From: Clostridiales bacterium | Lineage (GTDB): Bacteria > Bacillota > Clostridia > Peptostreptococcales > T1SED10-28 | NCBI GenBank assembly: GCA_007120165.1 | Contig: SKOH01000126.1 | Location: 1-39,217 of the forward strand | Length of the DNA stretch: 39,217 nt | Direction of reading: 5' to 3' | Part shown: positions 13,325 through 23,805 of the stretch, piece by piece | Layout of the letters: every line of letters begins with the position of its first letter | Position numbering within the stretch: the first letter of the stretch is position 1 | Notes under the pieces: generated by a model | Told to the model about the DNA's origin: nothing | Database searches by the model: none | What the model saw: the letters and a program-made list of their open reading frames with translations, nothing else | Translations under genes and position numbers: made by a program

Positions 13325-15400
13325 TTAATTTAAAGAAATTTGAAAAAAGTCCCCCAAAACCTGATCAATTTCAGCCCTTATAGGAGTCCTCTCCTTTCCC
13401 TTAAGAATTTTTCCGACTAAGGCTTCGATTTTCAGCTGCAGTGCTGCATCCAGGGGAATTCTTAAATCCATCACACTATTGGGGTAATAGTCGTAAATTC
13501 CTTTTCCTAAATTTTTTCCGAAACTTTGAAAATACTCTTCATAAACTGCAGAGTTTAATAGACCCAGTAAAAACTCAAGAGATATCAGATCTTTATGCTT
13601 ATCCTTCACTACAAGAGCGTAAACATCGGCACTGCAAAAAACTGTGCCCGGATCCAGGGCGAAACGATTCGAATCACTTTTATAAGGAAATAATATTTTT
13701 TTCTGCTCAAACTGGGAAGGGGTTCTTCCCCATTGAAGATGATGCCATGGCCTTATTCCCCTTAGACATTCCCGGCGCTTACTTAGCCTTTCCCGGTAAC
13801 TGCTGATGTGCTCCATAGCCTTTGAGGGTGAGGTTGAATCTTTAATAAGGTCGGCATAAATCAGTCTTTGGTCATTCTGTAAAATCCGGTACTTTTCCAC
13901 ATGACGGCTCTTAATCCAATTTTTCAGTAAATCCGACTCTATCCCCCTTCCCGCCGCTTCATGATTTTTCATTACAAAGGCTTTATCACAGCCGGTAATA
14001 ATTCCCTGGAAGCTCTTAGCAACTTCTCCCAAGGTGACGGAGGAAAGGGATTCAATCTTTTGAAACCGTGCTTTTTCCCTGGAGGAGATCAACGTCCACC
14101 GTTGATCGGTTAAGGACGTTTGAGGAACAGAAAAAGCAGTAAAAATCCGTTGCTCTAGTAGTTTATTAAGCGGTGTTTGAATGTCTATTTTGCCTTGTAG
14201 CTTAGTCAGCTTTCGAACCAGGATAGGCTCTTCCTCTTTATCAGCAGATTTCCCAGTGAATAGATATATAGCCGTTGCCACACCAAGACCTTTGAAAATT
14301 TCACCACCATAAAAATCCACAATTTCCACAATGTCCGCCCTCTGTTGCAGGTATTTCCGAAGGGTTCTTCCCGTAGGGTTTTCCATAAAATATCGGGAAG
14401 TGATGATCATCCCTTTTCCCTCTTCCTTTAGGTTTTCTAAAATTCTTTGAAAAAAACAATAGGATAAATCGGATTTATCATGAAAAACTTCAGGATACTG
14501 TTTTAAAAGCCACTTTTTATAATCACGACCCAGCCCCTTATGTCCTACATAGGGGGGATTTCCCACAATAATATCGAATTTTTCAGTAAAAAAAAGGTTA
14601 TTCCTTTGATTTATCTCCCTTTCCTTTTCCCACCTTCTAAGACTGTCCCCTTTTAAAATATTTAACCTTTTTGGTAAGTGGTTAAGATCCTTTAACAGCA
14701 GGTTTATTATCGTAAGATCTATTGCAAATCCATCGGTGTCCATACCGAAGATACAGTGTTCCAATAAATGATTATGCAAATGCTTTTCTTGCCAGTAATC
14801 GGATCCATACATCCTTTGCAAATCAGATAACGCCTTTAAAAACTTAGCATGCAAAACATCGTAGACCTGTACTAAGAAGTTCCCGGAACCGCAGGCGATA
14901 TCCCCAACTTTTACAAAAGGATTTTTTACAGGATCCACATCCCTTAGGGCCTTTTGGACAATGTATTCGACAATTTCCGGAGGAGTGTAAAACTGCCCTA
15001 GGCTTTTTCGCTGTTTCGGCTCCAAAAATTCTTCGTAAATATCCCCTAAAATTTGAGGTTCCCCTTCTTTAAAGGAAATTCCCTTTTGTCTAAGCTCCAG
15101 GTACAATGCTTTTACCGCGGTTTTCCCCTCCGGAGTCCAGCAGGGTTCCCCTGAATCCTTATATTCCTGCTGTATTCGATACAAAACGCCTTGTAAAGGT
15201 TCAAAGAGGTAGTTGGAACGGAGTAAAGTCTTTGTCCCGATTTCAATAAAACCCTTATCTTCTAAAATTCGGTACAGCAGTATTTTATTAATAATTTCGT
15301 AGGCCTCTTTACGGGTCAGGGAGGCATTTTCTTTCACGAGTTTCTTATTGGTCATAGCCCTTAGGGCTCGGGATAATACCTTCAATACCTCTTTTTTCAT
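13325..15400 (-). CDS. Solitary adenine-specific DNA methyltransferase (type IIG/Eco57I-like, TaqI-type C-terminal domain)
   Basis: This is a 691-residue protein. Residues 1-130 are a helical N-terminal region ending in LGDIYEEFLEP. SLGQFYTPPEIVEYIV (133-148) and IACGSGNF (168-175) form the S-adenosylmethionine site. NPPYVG (281-286) is the catalytic N6-adenine motif. The C-terminal third, with WIKSRHVEKYRI, HHLQWGR and LLGLLNSAVYEEYF, resembles a TaqI-type target recognition domain. I see no PD-(D/E)XK or HNH nuclease motif and no restriction or specificity gene nearby. It may therefore be an orphan methyltransferase with a regulatory or protective role, like the solitary CamA of Clostridioides difficile, though no direct relation is claimed. 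The start follows AAAGGAGATATCC. Confidence 0.87.
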   Translation of the reverse strand: MKKEVLKVLSRALRAMTNKKLVKENASLTRKEAYEIINKILLYRILEDKGFIEIGTKTLLRSNYLFEPLQGVLYRIQQEYKDSGEPCWTPEGKTAVKALYLELRQKGISFKEGEPQILGDIYEEFLEPKQRKSLGQFYTPPEIVEYIVQKALRDVDPVKNPFVKVGDIACGSGNFLVQVYDVLHAKFLKALSDLQRMYGSDYWQEKHLHNHLLEHCIFGMDTDGFAIDLTIINLLLKDLNHLPKRLNILKGDSLRRWEKEREINQRNNLFFTEKFDIIVGNPPYVGHKGLGRDYKKWLLKQYPEVFHDKSDLSYCFFQRILENLKEEGKGMIITSRYFMENPTGRTLRKYLQQRADIVEIVDFYGGEIFKGLGVATAIYLFTGKSADKEEEPILVRKLTKLQGKIDIQTPLNKLLEQRIFTAFSVPQTSLTDQRWTLISSREKARFQKIESLSSVTLGEVAKSFQGIITGCDKAFVMKNHEAAGRGIESDLLKNWIKSRHVEKYRILQNDQRLIYADLIKDSTSPSKAMEHISSYRERLSKRRECLRGIRPWHHLQWGRTPSQFEQKKILFPYKSDSNRFALDPGTVFCSADVYALVVKDKHKDLISLEFLLGLLNSAVYEEYFQSFGKNLGKGIYDYYPNSVMDLRIPLDAALQLKIEALVGKILKGKERTPIRAEIDQVLGDFFQISLN

Positions 15401-15497
15401 TGGATATCTCCTTTAAATGCTTACTTTGATTATGTATTACCTTCTTCAGTCTTGAGTGGATTCTTAAAATTAACTAAGGATTCTGTTATTTTTCATT

Positions 15498-15503
15498 ATT
15501 ATA
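15498..15503 (-). promoter_or_regulatory. Candidate -10 box for the methyltransferase gene
   Basis: TATAAT occurs on the minus strand about 98 bases before the start codon. A -35 box is not clear at the right distance. Confidence 0.35.
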
Positions 15504-15567
15504 TCATACTCTATCATCAAAAAAATGCAGGGAATTCCGGTTTATGTGATGCTTAGCTGAGCCGTAG

Positions 15568-15604
15568 GATAAGGGTGCTGGAAATACCTTCCTGCACCCT
15601 TATC
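15568..15604 (-). terminator. Stable stem-loop after the glg operon
   Basis: GATAAGGGTGC (15568-15578) and GCACCCTTATC (15594-15604) are perfect 11-base inverted repeats with an inner GGAA/TTCC. The hairpin starts five bases after the glycogen phosphorylase stop. It lacks a T run on the minus strand, so it may protect the 3' end as much as terminate. Confidence 0.6.
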
Positions 15605-15608
15605 GCTC

Positions 15609-18056
15609 TTAGGGATCCAGTGGATGCAAACCCCATATTTCGTTGCTATACTGATGAATGGTCCGATCGCTGGAAAAATATCCGGCCTTTGCGATATTTT
15701 TAATGGCTATTTCCCACCATTTTTTTTGATTTTGATACAGCTCGCCGATCTTTTCGTTGGCTCGGCAATAGGGTTCGAAATCTTTCAGTACGAAGTAGGG
15801 ATCAGCTTCTCGGTTGATACCGAACAATAAGTCCTGGAAAATTTCCCGGTAAAGATCCGGCTCCTCCGGTTCCAGGGTACCGTCCACCAGTTGGTCCAAA
15901 ACTCGTTTCAGTTCCGGATTATCTTCATAGATCTTATAGGGATGATAACTGCCTTCCTTCCGGAACTTTAAGATATCCTCTTCTGTCAGCCCGAATATTT
16001 CAATGTTTTCTTTTCCCAGGGCCTTTTGCATTTCAATATTGGCTCCATCCAGGGTACCCACGGTGAAGGCTCCGTTAAGCATAAACTTCATATTTCCCGT
16101 CCCTGAAGCTTCTTTTCCTGCGGTGGAAATCTGTTTGCTGACATCGGAAGCAGGAATAATCATTTGAGCAAGGGTAACGTTATAGTTTTCAATAAACACC
16201 ACCTTTATTTTTCCTTCGATGGTTTTATCATTATTAATCAGCTCAGCAACGGAATGAATCAGCTTGATGATCAGTTTTGCCCGGTGATACCCCGGTGCAG
16301 CCTTTCCGGCAAAGATAAAGGTTCGGGGATGAGTATTTTTTTTGGGGTTTTCCAAAATTTGATTGTATAAATGCATAATGTATAAAACATTCAGCAATTG
16401 CCGTTTGTATTCATGAAAGCGCTTAATCTGGGTATCGAAAATCGAATCGACATTTACTTCGATTTTGCTGTGGTGGAAGATGTAATCTGCCAGTTCTTTT
16501 TTCTTTTTCCGGCGAATTATTCTAAGGTCCTGCTGCAGCTTATCCTCATGGGCATAGTCCATAAGCTTTTCCAGTTCTTCTGCCCGGGTAATCCAGCCGT
16601 TTCCGATTTTTTCCGAAATCTTTTCTGCCAGGGCCTCATTGGCCAGCAGCAGAAACCTTCGGTGACTGATCCCGTTGGTAATGCTTTTGAATATCTCGGG
16701 ATACAGCTGATAAAAGTCTTTAAAAGTGTCTTTCTTTAATATTTCACCATGCAGCTCGGCAACGGCGTTTACCGATCCGGAACCGAGGATCGCCAGTTTT
16801 GCCATATGCACCCGCTGATCGCTGAGTATGGTCATTCGCCGGATTCTCTCCCACTGTCCCGGATAGAGCTCCCACAATTCCCGACAAAAACGTTCATTGA
16901 TTTCAACAATAATATCATAAATTCTTGGAAGTAAAGACTTTATCAACTCCACAGACCAGGTTTCCATGGCTTCCGGTAAAATGGTATGGTTGGTATAGGC
17001 AAAGGTTTTTCGGGTAATCAGCCAGGCCTGGGTCCAGTTCAGTCCCTCTTCATCCATTAAAATTCGCATCAATTCGGGAATGGCTAAGGCGGGGTGCGTA
17101 TCATTAATGTGAATGGCGATATTTTTATAGAACTCCATCAGATCTTTGTTGGTATTTTTATATTTTTTAAGGATGCTTTGAATACTTGCGGATACAAAAA
17201 AATATTGCTGTTTTAGTCGAAGATGCTTCCCTTCTTCGTGGATATCCTCAGGATAAAGCATTTTTGAGATAACCTCCGCAAGCTCCTTTTCCGCCAGCGC
17301 ATCCACATACTGTCCTTTGCTAAACAATCCCATATCCAAGGGTTTTAACGCCCTTGCTCCCCAAAGCCTCAGGGTGTTAATCAGGCTTGACTGATAGCCA
17401 AGGATGGGAATATCATAGGGTATGGCTTTAACGCATTGACTGTTTAGATACCGTACTTTGAGTCTTTCATCCTCATGGTAGTAATCCAAGGCACCCCCAA
17501 AATGCACCAGTTGGGGTTCTTCGGATTTAGATACTTCCCAGACATTTCCGTATTCCAGCCAGGGATCAATCATTTCCACCTGTCTGCCGTTCTTAATCTT
17601 TTGTTGAAACAGTCCATACTCGTAGCGTATCCCGTTTCCATGGCCCGGCAGTCCCAAGGTTGCCATCGAATCCAAAAAACAGGCGGCCAGTCTTCCCAGT
17701 CCTCCATTTCCCAGACCGGCATCGGGCTCCATTTTCTGGATATTATCAAAATCCGCATCCAGTTCTTCAAAAGCTTTTTTTACCTTATCCCGAATTTTTA
17801 AATTCATCAAATTATTTTCTAAAAACCGGCCCATCAAAAATTCCATCGAAAGATAGTAAACCTGCTTGGCTCCCTGCTTTCGCACCCGCTCCTTGGAATA
17901 GGCCCAGTCCACGGTAATATATTCACTTACCGTGGTAGCAAGGGCTTTGTAGATTTGAGACTCCGAAGCATTTTGAAAAGTCCTGCCGAATAAGGTCTGC
18001 AGTTTTAACTCAATGGATGTTTTAATATCCTCTACCGTTACATTTTCCGGTTCCAT
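15609..18056 (-). CDS. glgP: Glycogen/alpha-glucan phosphorylase (first copy)
   Basis: This is an 815-residue protein that releases glucose 1-phosphate from alpha-1,4-glucan ends. The PLP-binding region SGTGNMKFMLNGAFTVGTLDG lies near residue 655. Other conserved blocks are YLSMEFLMGR, GNGGLGRLAACFLDS, HINDTHPALAIPELMR and HEYKRQLLN. The start at 18056 uses GGTGAG and lies four bases after the glgA stop, so it is the last gene of the glgB-C-D-A-P operon. The N-terminus lacks an extended regulatory segment of the eukaryotic type. A paralogue of about 785 residues lies at 31225-33582 in the maltodextrin operon. The operon position suggests this copy acts on stored glycogen. Confidence 0.96.
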   Translation of the reverse strand: MEPENVTVEDIKTSIELKLQTLFGRTFQNASESQIYKALATTVSEYITVDWAYSKERVRKQGAKQVYYLSMEFLMGRFLENNLMNLKIRDKVKKAFEELDADFDNIQKMEPDAGLGNGGLGRLAACFLDSMATLGLPGHGNGIRYEYGLFQQKIKNGRQVEMIDPWLEYGNVWEVSKSEEPQLVHFGGALDYYHEDERLKVRYLNSQCVKAIPYDIPILGYQSSLINTLRLWGARALKPLDMGLFSKGQYVDALAEKELAEVISKMLYPEDIHEEGKHLRLKQQYFFVSASIQSILKKYKNTNKDLMEFYKNIAIHINDTHPALAIPELMRILMDEEGLNWTQAWLITRKTFAYTNHTILPEAMETWSVELIKSLLPRIYDIIVEINERFCRELWELYPGQWERIRRMTILSDQRVHMAKLAILGSGSVNAVAELHGEILKKDTFKDFYQLYPEIFKSITNGISHRRFLLLANEALAEKISEKIGNGWITRAEELEKLMDYAHEDKLQQDLRIIRRKKKKELADYIFHHSKIEVNVDSIFDTQIKRFHEYKRQLLNVLYIMHLYNQILENPKKNTHPRTFIFAGKAAPGYHRAKLIIKLIHSVAELINNDKTIEGKIKVVFIENYNVTLAQMIIPASDVSKQISTAGKEASGTGNMKFMLNGAFTVGTLDGANIEMQKALGKENIEIFGLTEEDILKFRKEGSYHPYKIYEDNPELKRVLDQLVDGTLEPEEPDLYREIFQDLLFGINREADPYFVLKDFEPYCRANEKIGELYQNQKKWWEIAIKNIAKAGYFSSDRTIHQYSNEIWGLHPLDP

Positions 18057-18060
18057 AATC

Positions 18061-19497
18061 TCACCGCCTTTGGATTAACTCCTCGTAAAGGGAACGATAC
18101 TCTCTGGCCGATTTTCTCCAACTGACGTCTGCATTCATGGCGTTTTTTCTAAGATATTTCATAACCTCCGGTTTATGATAAGCGTTGATGGCCCTATTAA
18201 TGGCGAACAGCAAGTCATGGCCGCTATAATGGATAAAGCTGAATCCATTCCCTTCCCCGGTGAATTCATTGTAGGGCTCCACCGTATCCCGTAGGCCCCC
18301 GGTTTCCCTCACAATGGGGATGGTGCCATAGCGCATCGCAATTAATTGTCCAAGGCCACAGGGCTCAAATAGGGAAGGCATTAAAAAGAAATCTGAACCG
18401 GCATAAATTTCCCGGGCAAGGGTTTCGTCAAATCCGATGTAAACCCCCATCTTTTCGGGAAAATCATGGGCTAACCCATTAAAAAAGTCTTCATATTTTT
18501 TTTCTCCGGAGCCGAGAATAACGACCTGCACCTTCTGCTGCAGCAGGTCAGTTATTATGCCCTGAATCAAATCGAGTCCTTTTTGTTCTACAAACCGGCT
18601 GATTAAACCAATTACCGGTATGGACGGGTCCGAAGGGAGCTGGAATTTTTCCTGTAAATAGGTTTTATTAACGGCCTTTTTCTGAAGATTATCTGGGTCA
18701 TAATTTTTGGCGATTTTTCCGTCTGTTGCAGGATCATAATTTGCTACATCAATGCCGTTTACAATGCCTATCAGCTTCTCGTTTTGTTGTTGCAAAACCC
18801 CTTCTAATCCTTCTCCGAAAAATTCTGTCTTGATCTCTTCACTATAAGTCGGACTTACCGTAGTCAGGGCATCAGAAAACTGCAGCGCACCCTTCATCAG
18901 GTTTACATTCCCATAAAACTCCAAGGCATTGGGATGAAAATATTCCATCCCCAGTCCTAGGGGATCGTCCATAATTTCACGACCGAAGACCCCTTGATAT
19001 CTTATGTTATGAATTGTAAAGACCGTTCGGGTCTTTTCAAAACAGGGGTCCTTTGCATAAAGGGCTTTTAAAAATACCGGCACCGGGGCGGCCTGCCAAT
19101 CATGGCTATGAATGACATCGAAGGGTTTTCCCAAAACTTTGATAGCTTCCAGAACCGCTTTGGAGAAAAAAATGAAACGTTCCCCGTCATCCCCATAGCC
19201 GTAAAGACCCCATCGCCAGAAATAAAACTTATTACTGATAAAATAGTACTGTATCCCTTTGTAATAAAGGCTCTTTATCCCAACATACTGTCTGCGCCAG
19301 CTAATCTGCACTTCACATTCCTGAATCAACTGCATCTGCTGTTGAAAGTGTTTCGGGATATCACCGTACATTGGTAAAAAAACGGACACTTCAATTCCTT
19401 CTTTGGTAAGGGCCATTGGCAAGGCCCCGATCACATCTCCCAAACCTCCGGTTTTTGCGAAGGGGGAAGCTTCCGATGCAACAAAAGCAACCTTCAT
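18061..19497 (-). CDS. glgA: Glycogen synthase, ADP-glucose type
   Basis: This is a 478-residue GT5 glucosyltransferase. The ADP-glucose binding motif KTGGLGDV starts at Lys15, HSHDWQAAPVPVF lies in the N-terminal Rossmann domain, and the C-terminal nucleotide site includes MPSLFEPCGLGQL and GGLRDTV. It adds glucose from ADP-glucose to alpha-1,4 chains. I place the start at the ATG at 19497, seven bases after AAGGAG, one base after the glgD stop. A TTG at 19515 would extend it by six residues over the ribosome site and is unlikely. It is followed after four bases by glgP. Translational coupling through the operon is probable. Confidence 0.96.
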   Translation of the reverse strand: MKVAFVASEASPFAKTGGLGDVIGALPMALTKEGIEVSVFLPMYGDIPKHFQQQMQLIQECEVQISWRRQYVGIKSLYYKGIQYYFISNKFYFWRWGLYGYGDDGERFIFFSKAVLEAIKVLGKPFDVIHSHDWQAAPVPVFLKALYAKDPCFEKTRTVFTIHNIRYQGVFGREIMDDPLGLGMEYFHPNALEFYGNVNLMKGALQFSDALTTVSPTYSEEIKTEFFGEGLEGVLQQQNEKLIGIVNGIDVANYDPATDGKIAKNYDPDNLQKKAVNKTYLQEKFQLPSDPSIPVIGLISRFVEQKGLDLIQGIITDLLQQKVQVVILGSGEKKYEDFFNGLAHDFPEKMGVYIGFDETLAREIYAGSDFFLMPSLFEPCGLGQLIAMRYGTIPIVRETGGLRDTVEPYNEFTGEGNGFSFIHYSGHDLLFAINRAINAYHKPEVMKYLRKNAMNADVSWRKSAREYRSLYEELIQRR

Positions 19498-19498
19498 G

Positions 19499-20566
19499 TT
19501 AATTCTCCTTTTCAATTATGGCTTTTTTTGTAATAAACAAGGGTTTATCCGGTGTACCGATGAGTCTTACGCCGGATTTTATCTCCACATCCTTGTCTAA
19601 AATCGCGTTTTCAATAACCGCTCCCCTCCCGATTACCGCTTTTTGCATGATAATACTGTTCTTTATTGAAGCTCCTTTTTTCAATTTCACCCCTCGAAAA
19701 ATAATACTGTTTTCAATATTTCCTTTAATAATACAACCTTCCGTTACCAGGGTTTTCTTTACATGGGAAGCTTCCAAATATTTGGTCGGTGCCTCATCAT
19801 TTCGAATGGTTATAATTGAACCTCTGCCTTGAAAGAGATCCGTCCAAAGCTTTTCATCCAACAATTCCATATTCTCTTTGTAATAGCAATAAAGATTATC
19901 CACATAGGCCACATACCCCTTATAGAGAAATCCATAGATTTTATAATTTTTATGTTCATCAATCAATACTTCCAAGGGATTGCTCCCGATTTTTCCGACA
20001 TTCTCCAACAGCTTTTTAAAAATTTCTTTTTTCATCAACACGACTTCCATGGATCGTTTATAACCAGCATCTTTCTGGGTTTCCGATAATCCGGTTACCC
20101 GATCTTCCTCCAGGGTTATATACAGTCCTTTTGTTAAAGGGGGCTTCTTATCCATACCATAGGCAATCACAATATCCGCCTCTTTTTCATTAAAGAACTG
20201 TTCCATGGGCTCAAAACTGGAGAAGTATACAATAGTGCTGTTGCTGTAAAGCACGTATTCCTCTTTACTTCGCTCTAAGTAATCCGTGTGCTCTTCATAC
20301 CGGGAGGGGAGCATAAACAGCCCGTCCTTATTCCGTAAAAGTCCCCATTCTTTGCCGGATTTCACATGATTTATTAATGAACCGCTGTGCTCTCCAGTAA
20401 AAATTCCTACATTTTTAATTCCCGAGATACTCATACTGGACAAAATCAAATCCACCATTCTATATTTGCTGCCAAAGGGGATGGCCCCCGGGGAACGTTT
20501 CACAATTAACTGCTCCAAGCCTTTTGGTCTATCCCGATCATTTATGATTCCCATAATATTTTTCAT
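19499..20566 (-). CDS. glgD: GlgD, regulatory/second subunit of glucose-1-phosphate adenylyltransferase
   Basis: This is a 355-residue GlgC homologue beginning [12 protein letters not shown]. It contains [20 protein letters not shown] and a C-terminal left-handed beta-helix with hexapeptide-like repeats (around [19 protein letters not shown]). It lacks the GGxGTRL pyrophosphorylase loop that GlgC has, which is typical of GlgD in Firmicutes, where it partners GlgC and modulates activity. The ATG overlaps the glgC stop by four bases, so the two subunits are translationally coupled. Confidence 0.95.
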   Translation of the reverse strand: MKNIMGIINDRDRPKGLEQLIVKRSPGAIPFGSKYRMVDLILSSMSISGIKNVGIFTGEHSGSLINHVKSGKEWGLLRNKDGLFMLPSRYEEHTDYLERSKEEYVLYSNSTIVYFSSFEPMEQFFNEKEADIVIAYGMDKKPPLTKGLYITLEEDRVTGLSETQKDAGYKRSMEVVLMKKEIFKKLLENVGKIGSNPLEVLIDEHKNYKIYGFLYKGYVAYVDNLYCYYKENMELLDEKLWTDLFQGRGSIITIRNDEAPTKYLEASHVKKTLVTEGCIIKGNIENSIIFRGVKLKKGASIKNSIIMQKAVIGRGAVIENAILDKDVEIKSGVRLIGTPDKPLFITKKAIIEKEN

Positions 20567-21756
20567 GCATCACCCCTCCTTCGAATTTCGTAACCCTTCG
20601 GACTATCCTCGGACAGAACAATTCTCGATTGATGGGGAATTACCGTAATTTCATCTTTCGGATCTTTCAGTAATTTCACGCCGTCTTCGATGATTGTGCC
20701 TTCGCCGATTATGGTTTTCTCAATTAACACATTTTCACCGATTCTTACCTTAGGCATAATCACTGACTCAATAATTCTGGTTTGCTCACCTACGAATACT
20801 TCCGGAAAAATCACTGTGGTATCCACTTCCCCTAAGATCTTGCAGCCGTCACTAATCAAAGCTCTGTGAATTTCTGCGTGCTCCCCTACATATTTCGGCG
20901 CTACTTTATAGTTTTCCGATCGAAAAACCCATTTTCTGTCAAAGAGATCCAGAATAAAATCCTTCGATAATAAATCCATATTGGCTTCCCAGTAACTGTT
21001 TACCGTTCCTACATCTTTCCAATACCCGCTGAAGTTATAGGCATAAAGTTTTTTATTCTTGCCAAGAAGCTGGGGGATAATGTCTTTGCCAAAGTCGTGG
21101 GAAGAATCCTCTTTCTTTTCATCTTCAATCAGTTGTTCTCTTAAGACTTTCCAGTCAAAAACATAAATTCCCATCGATGCCTGATTATTTTTCGGTTTTT
21201 CCGGTTTCTCCTGAAATTCCACAATTTTTCCATCCTCGTCGGTATTCATAATCCCAAACCGATTGGCCTCTTCCCAGGGTACTCTAAGCACGGATATCGT
21301 GGCATCCGCCTGCATTTCTTTATGATGGTCGATCAGCCCCTGATAGTTCATTCGGTAAATATGATCTCCCGAAAGTATCAAAACATATTTCGGATTGTGC
21401 TGATCGATATATTCAATGTTTTGGAAAATGGAGTTGGCGGTTCCGGAATACCACTGTCCGCCGTCTTTATTGATATAGGGGGGCAGAATCGTGACTCCAT
21501 CCCCATTTTCATCCATGGTTTTATCCAGATCCCAGGAACTCCCGATACCGATATAACTGTTTAATGTCATCGGACGATACTGGGTCAGCACTCCGATGGT
21601 ATTAATACCTGAATTGGCACAGTTGCTCAGGGTGAAATCGATAATTCGGTACTTGCCTCCGAAGGGCACTGCAGGCTTGGCGATATCATCGGTCAAAAGG
21701 CCTAAACGGGTCCCCCTTCCTCCGGCTAACAGCATGGCTACTACTTCTTTTTCCAT
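20563..21756 (-). CDS. glgC: Glucose-1-phosphate adenylyltransferase, catalytic subunit
   Basis: This is a 397-residue enzyme that makes ADP-glucose from ATP and glucose 1-phosphate, the committed step of glycogen synthesis. [14 protein letters not shown] (9-22) is the nucleotide loop. [14 protein letters not shown], the substrate-site region [13 protein letters not shown] and FQEKPEKPK follow, and the C-terminal beta-helix has repeats such as [20 protein letters not shown]. The start follows TGGAGGTG. It lies 29 bases after glgB and overlaps glgD by four bases. The length is normal for the family. Confidence 0.96.
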   Translation of the reverse strand: MEKEVVAMLLAGGRGTRLGLLTDDIAKPAVPFGGKYRIIDFTLSNCANSGINTIGVLTQYRPMTLNSYIGIGSSWDLDKTMDENGDGVTILPPYINKDGGQWYSGTANSIFQNIEYIDQHNPKYVLILSGDHIYRMNYQGLIDHHKEMQADATISVLRVPWEEANRFGIMNTDEDGKIVEFQEKPEKPKNNQASMGIYVFDWKVLREQLIEDEKKEDSSHDFGKDIIPQLLGKNKKLYAYNFSGYWKDVGTVNSYWEANMDLLSKDFILDLFDRKWVFRSENYKVAPKYVGEHAEIHRALISDGCKILGEVDTTVIFPEVFVGEQTRIIESVIMPKVRIGENVLIEKTIIGEGTIIEDGVKLLKDPKDEITVIPHQSRIVLSEDSPKGYEIRRRGDA

Positions 21757-21785
21757 AAATACACCTCCATTGTTATTTTCAAAGC

Positions 21786-23687
21786 TTATCGATGGGCGTC
21801 ATGAGTCCTTTTTAAAAAAATTGTGGCTAAAGGGGGAAGGGTAATTTGAATCTCCCTTTTTCCCAAGACTTTTCCTTTACTATTTGTCGTTCGGTAAATG
21901 CCTTCATTTTTCACTCCCGAGCCACCATACTCCTCTAAATCGCTATTAAATACTTCTTTGTATACTCCCGGTTTTGGAAGCGTTACCGTGTATCCTTCCC
22001 GAACCACAGGGGTGAAATTACAAAGTACCACCAGTTCCTCTTTCCCCCCTTTACGAATAAAACTATAAATGCTTCGGTCCATATCATCGGCATCAATCCA
22101 CTGGAAGCCATCGGGATGATGATCTTTCTCCCATAATGGCGCCGCCCCTTTATAAAAATGCAAAAGACTTTTTTTGTACCGATGAAAGGCTTGATGCTCT
22201 TTTTCTTGAAGCAGATTCCAGTCCAGGGATTTTGATGGATTCCATTCCTGAAGTTCTGGAATCTCCGATCCCATAAAGTTCAGTTTTTTTCCGGGGTGAG
22301 CAAACATGTATCCGAAATAGGCTCTAAGATTTGCAAACTTCTTCCATTTATCCCCGGGCATTTTTTCAATCAGGGGCTTCTTTAAGTGTACCACTTCATC
22401 ATGGGACAATGGCAGGATAAAATTTTCCGAATAGGTATAAGTCAGCGTAAAGGTCAATTTATGATGATAGTCTTTTCGTATGATCGGATCCTTTTCCATG
22501 TATTGCAGGCTATCATTCATCCAGCCCATATTCCATTTATAGTTAAAGCCCAAACCTCCCTGATCTACAGGATGGGTAACCTTCGGAAATGCTGTGGATT
22601 CCTCGGCCATCATCAGTGCTCCGGGAAAATTTTGAAATACCGCTTTATTAAGCTTTTGAAGAAAATCAATACCTTCCAGGTTTTCCCGTCCACCTTTGGA
22701 ATTTCTTGTCCATTCTCCCGGTTCTTTTCCGAAATCCCGATAGATCATATTGGATACCGCATCCACCCGAATACCGTCCAGATGAAAAAGGTCCAGCCAA
22801 AATATCGCATTGGAGATCAGGTAGCTTTGAACTTCCAATCTTCCTAAATTAAAATTAAGGGTTCCCCAGCCTTTATTGTTGGCCCGGGAGTAATCATCGT
22901 ATTCGTAGAGGGCTTTTCCGTCAAAGTAGGCCAGCCCATGAACGTCTTTACAAAAATGTCCCGGAACCCAGTCCAAAATTACTCCAATCCCTCTTTGATG
23001 ACAGCGGTCAATTAAGTACATTAAGTCCGTTGGGGTGCCGTACCTGCTGGTAACGGAGTAAAAACCCGTCGTCTGGTACCCCCAGGATTCATCCAAGGGA
23101 TGCTCCATAATCGGCAGGAGCTCAATATGGGTGTAGCCCATGGTATGTACATATTCCACGAGCTCCTTCGCTAATTCCCGGTAGGTAAAAACTTTTCCAT
23201 CCTCCCGTTTCTTCCAGGATCCTAGATGCACTTCATAAATTGCCAAGGGTTTGTCGTATAAGGTCTTCGTAGATTTTTCCATCTCCCATTTTCCGTCCTG
23301 CCATTGATGGTGACTGAGCCTCTGTACGATGGAGGCCGTACCCGGGCGAAGTTCCGAATAAAAGGAGAAGGGATCCGCCTTTTTGATTGCTTTTCCCTCG
23401 GCACTGATCACTTCATATTTATATAAATCCCCTTCTTTAACCCCTTCAATAAACAACGACCACAGGTTGGAGCCCTTTACTCGGTCCATGGAGTACCCCT
23501 CTCCCTGCCAATGATTAAAATTTCCGATCACCCGGATATCTTTCGGGTGTGGGGCCCACAGGGTAAATCTTACCCCCGGCCGTCCGTTTTCTTCCCTAAG
23601 ATGGGCTCCCATAAACTGATAAGCCCGCTGATGGGTCCCTTCATGAAAATAAAAAATATCCCTAGGATCAACGACCCTTTCATTCAT
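21786..23687 (-). CDS. glgB: 1,4-alpha-glucan branching enzyme (GH13, GlgB)
   Basis: This is a 633-residue protein. An N-terminal CBM48-type module (about 30-110, with [21 protein letters not shown]) is followed by the GH13 barrel. The nucleophile is Asp309 in DGIRVDAV, the acid/base lies in MMAEEST (359-365), and the transition-state Asp in LSHDEVVH. It introduces alpha-1,6 branches in glycogen. I chose the ATG at 23687, with GAGGGGG at suitable spacing; a GTG at 23693 is too close to the site. This is the first gene of the glg operon, directly downstream of a promoter-like sequence and the lacI terminator. Confidence 0.96.
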   Translation of the reverse strand: MNERVVDPRDIFYFHEGTHQRAYQFMGAHLREENGRPGVRFTLWAPHPKDIRVIGNFNHWQGEGYSMDRVKGSNLWSLFIEGVKEGDLYKYEVISAEGKAIKKADPFSFYSELRPGTASIVQRLSHHQWQDGKWEMEKSTKTLYDKPLAIYEVHLGSWKKREDGKVFTYRELAKELVEYVHTMGYTHIELLPIMEHPLDESWGYQTTGFYSVTSRYGTPTDLMYLIDRCHQRGIGVILDWVPGHFCKDVHGLAYFDGKALYEYDDYSRANNKGWGTLNFNLGRLEVQSYLISNAIFWLDLFHLDGIRVDAVSNMIYRDFGKEPGEWTRNSKGGRENLEGIDFLQKLNKAVFQNFPGALMMAEESTAFPKVTHPVDQGGLGFNYKWNMGWMNDSLQYMEKDPIIRKDYHHKLTFTLTYTYSENFILPLSHDEVVHLKKPLIEKMPGDKWKKFANLRAYFGYMFAHPGKKLNFMGSEIPELQEWNPSKSLDWNLLQEKEHQAFHRYKKSLLHFYKGAAPLWEKDHHPDGFQWIDADDMDRSIYSFIRKGGKEELVVLCNFTPVVREGYTVTLPKPGVYKEVFNSDLEEYGGSGVKNEGIYRTTNSKGKVLGKREIQITLPPLATIFLKRTHDAHR

Positions 23688-23728
23688 GATCACATACCCC
23701 CTCTCTTTACAGCATGAATAGTGTTTTA

Positions 23729-23758
23729 ATTATACCCAGGGTCAATGAAAATACCCAG
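23729..23758 (-). promoter_or_regulatory. Candidate promoter region of the glg operon with a direct repeat
   Basis: The minus strand has TATAAT (23729-23734) about 42 bases before glgB. ATACCCAG occurs twice on the plus strand (23732-23739 and 23751-23758), 19 bases apart, covering the -10 box and the zone toward -35. No good -35 box is seen, so an activator using the repeats is conceivable. Confidence 0.4.
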
Positions 23759-23775
23759 TACTCTTTTTATTACAA

Positions 23776-23800
23776 TAAAAAAACCTGCCGAAGCAGGGTT
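23776..23800 (-). terminator. Terminator after the lacI-family gene
   Basis: On the minus strand an AACCCTGC stem with a TTCG loop pairs with GCAGGTT and is followed by a T run. It begins six bases after the regulator's stop and separates the transporter-regulator transcript from the glg operon. Confidence 0.85.
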
Positions 23801-23805
23801 TAATA

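Noticed and set aside
16415-16430. cre-like sequence TGAAAGCGCTTAAT
   Set aside because: It lies deep inside the phosphorylase gene and lacks the final CA of the consensus.
22386-22847. 153-residue plus-strand open frame opposite glgB
   Set aside because: No ribosome site, no recognisable domain, and it mirrors the coding pattern of glgB on the other strand.
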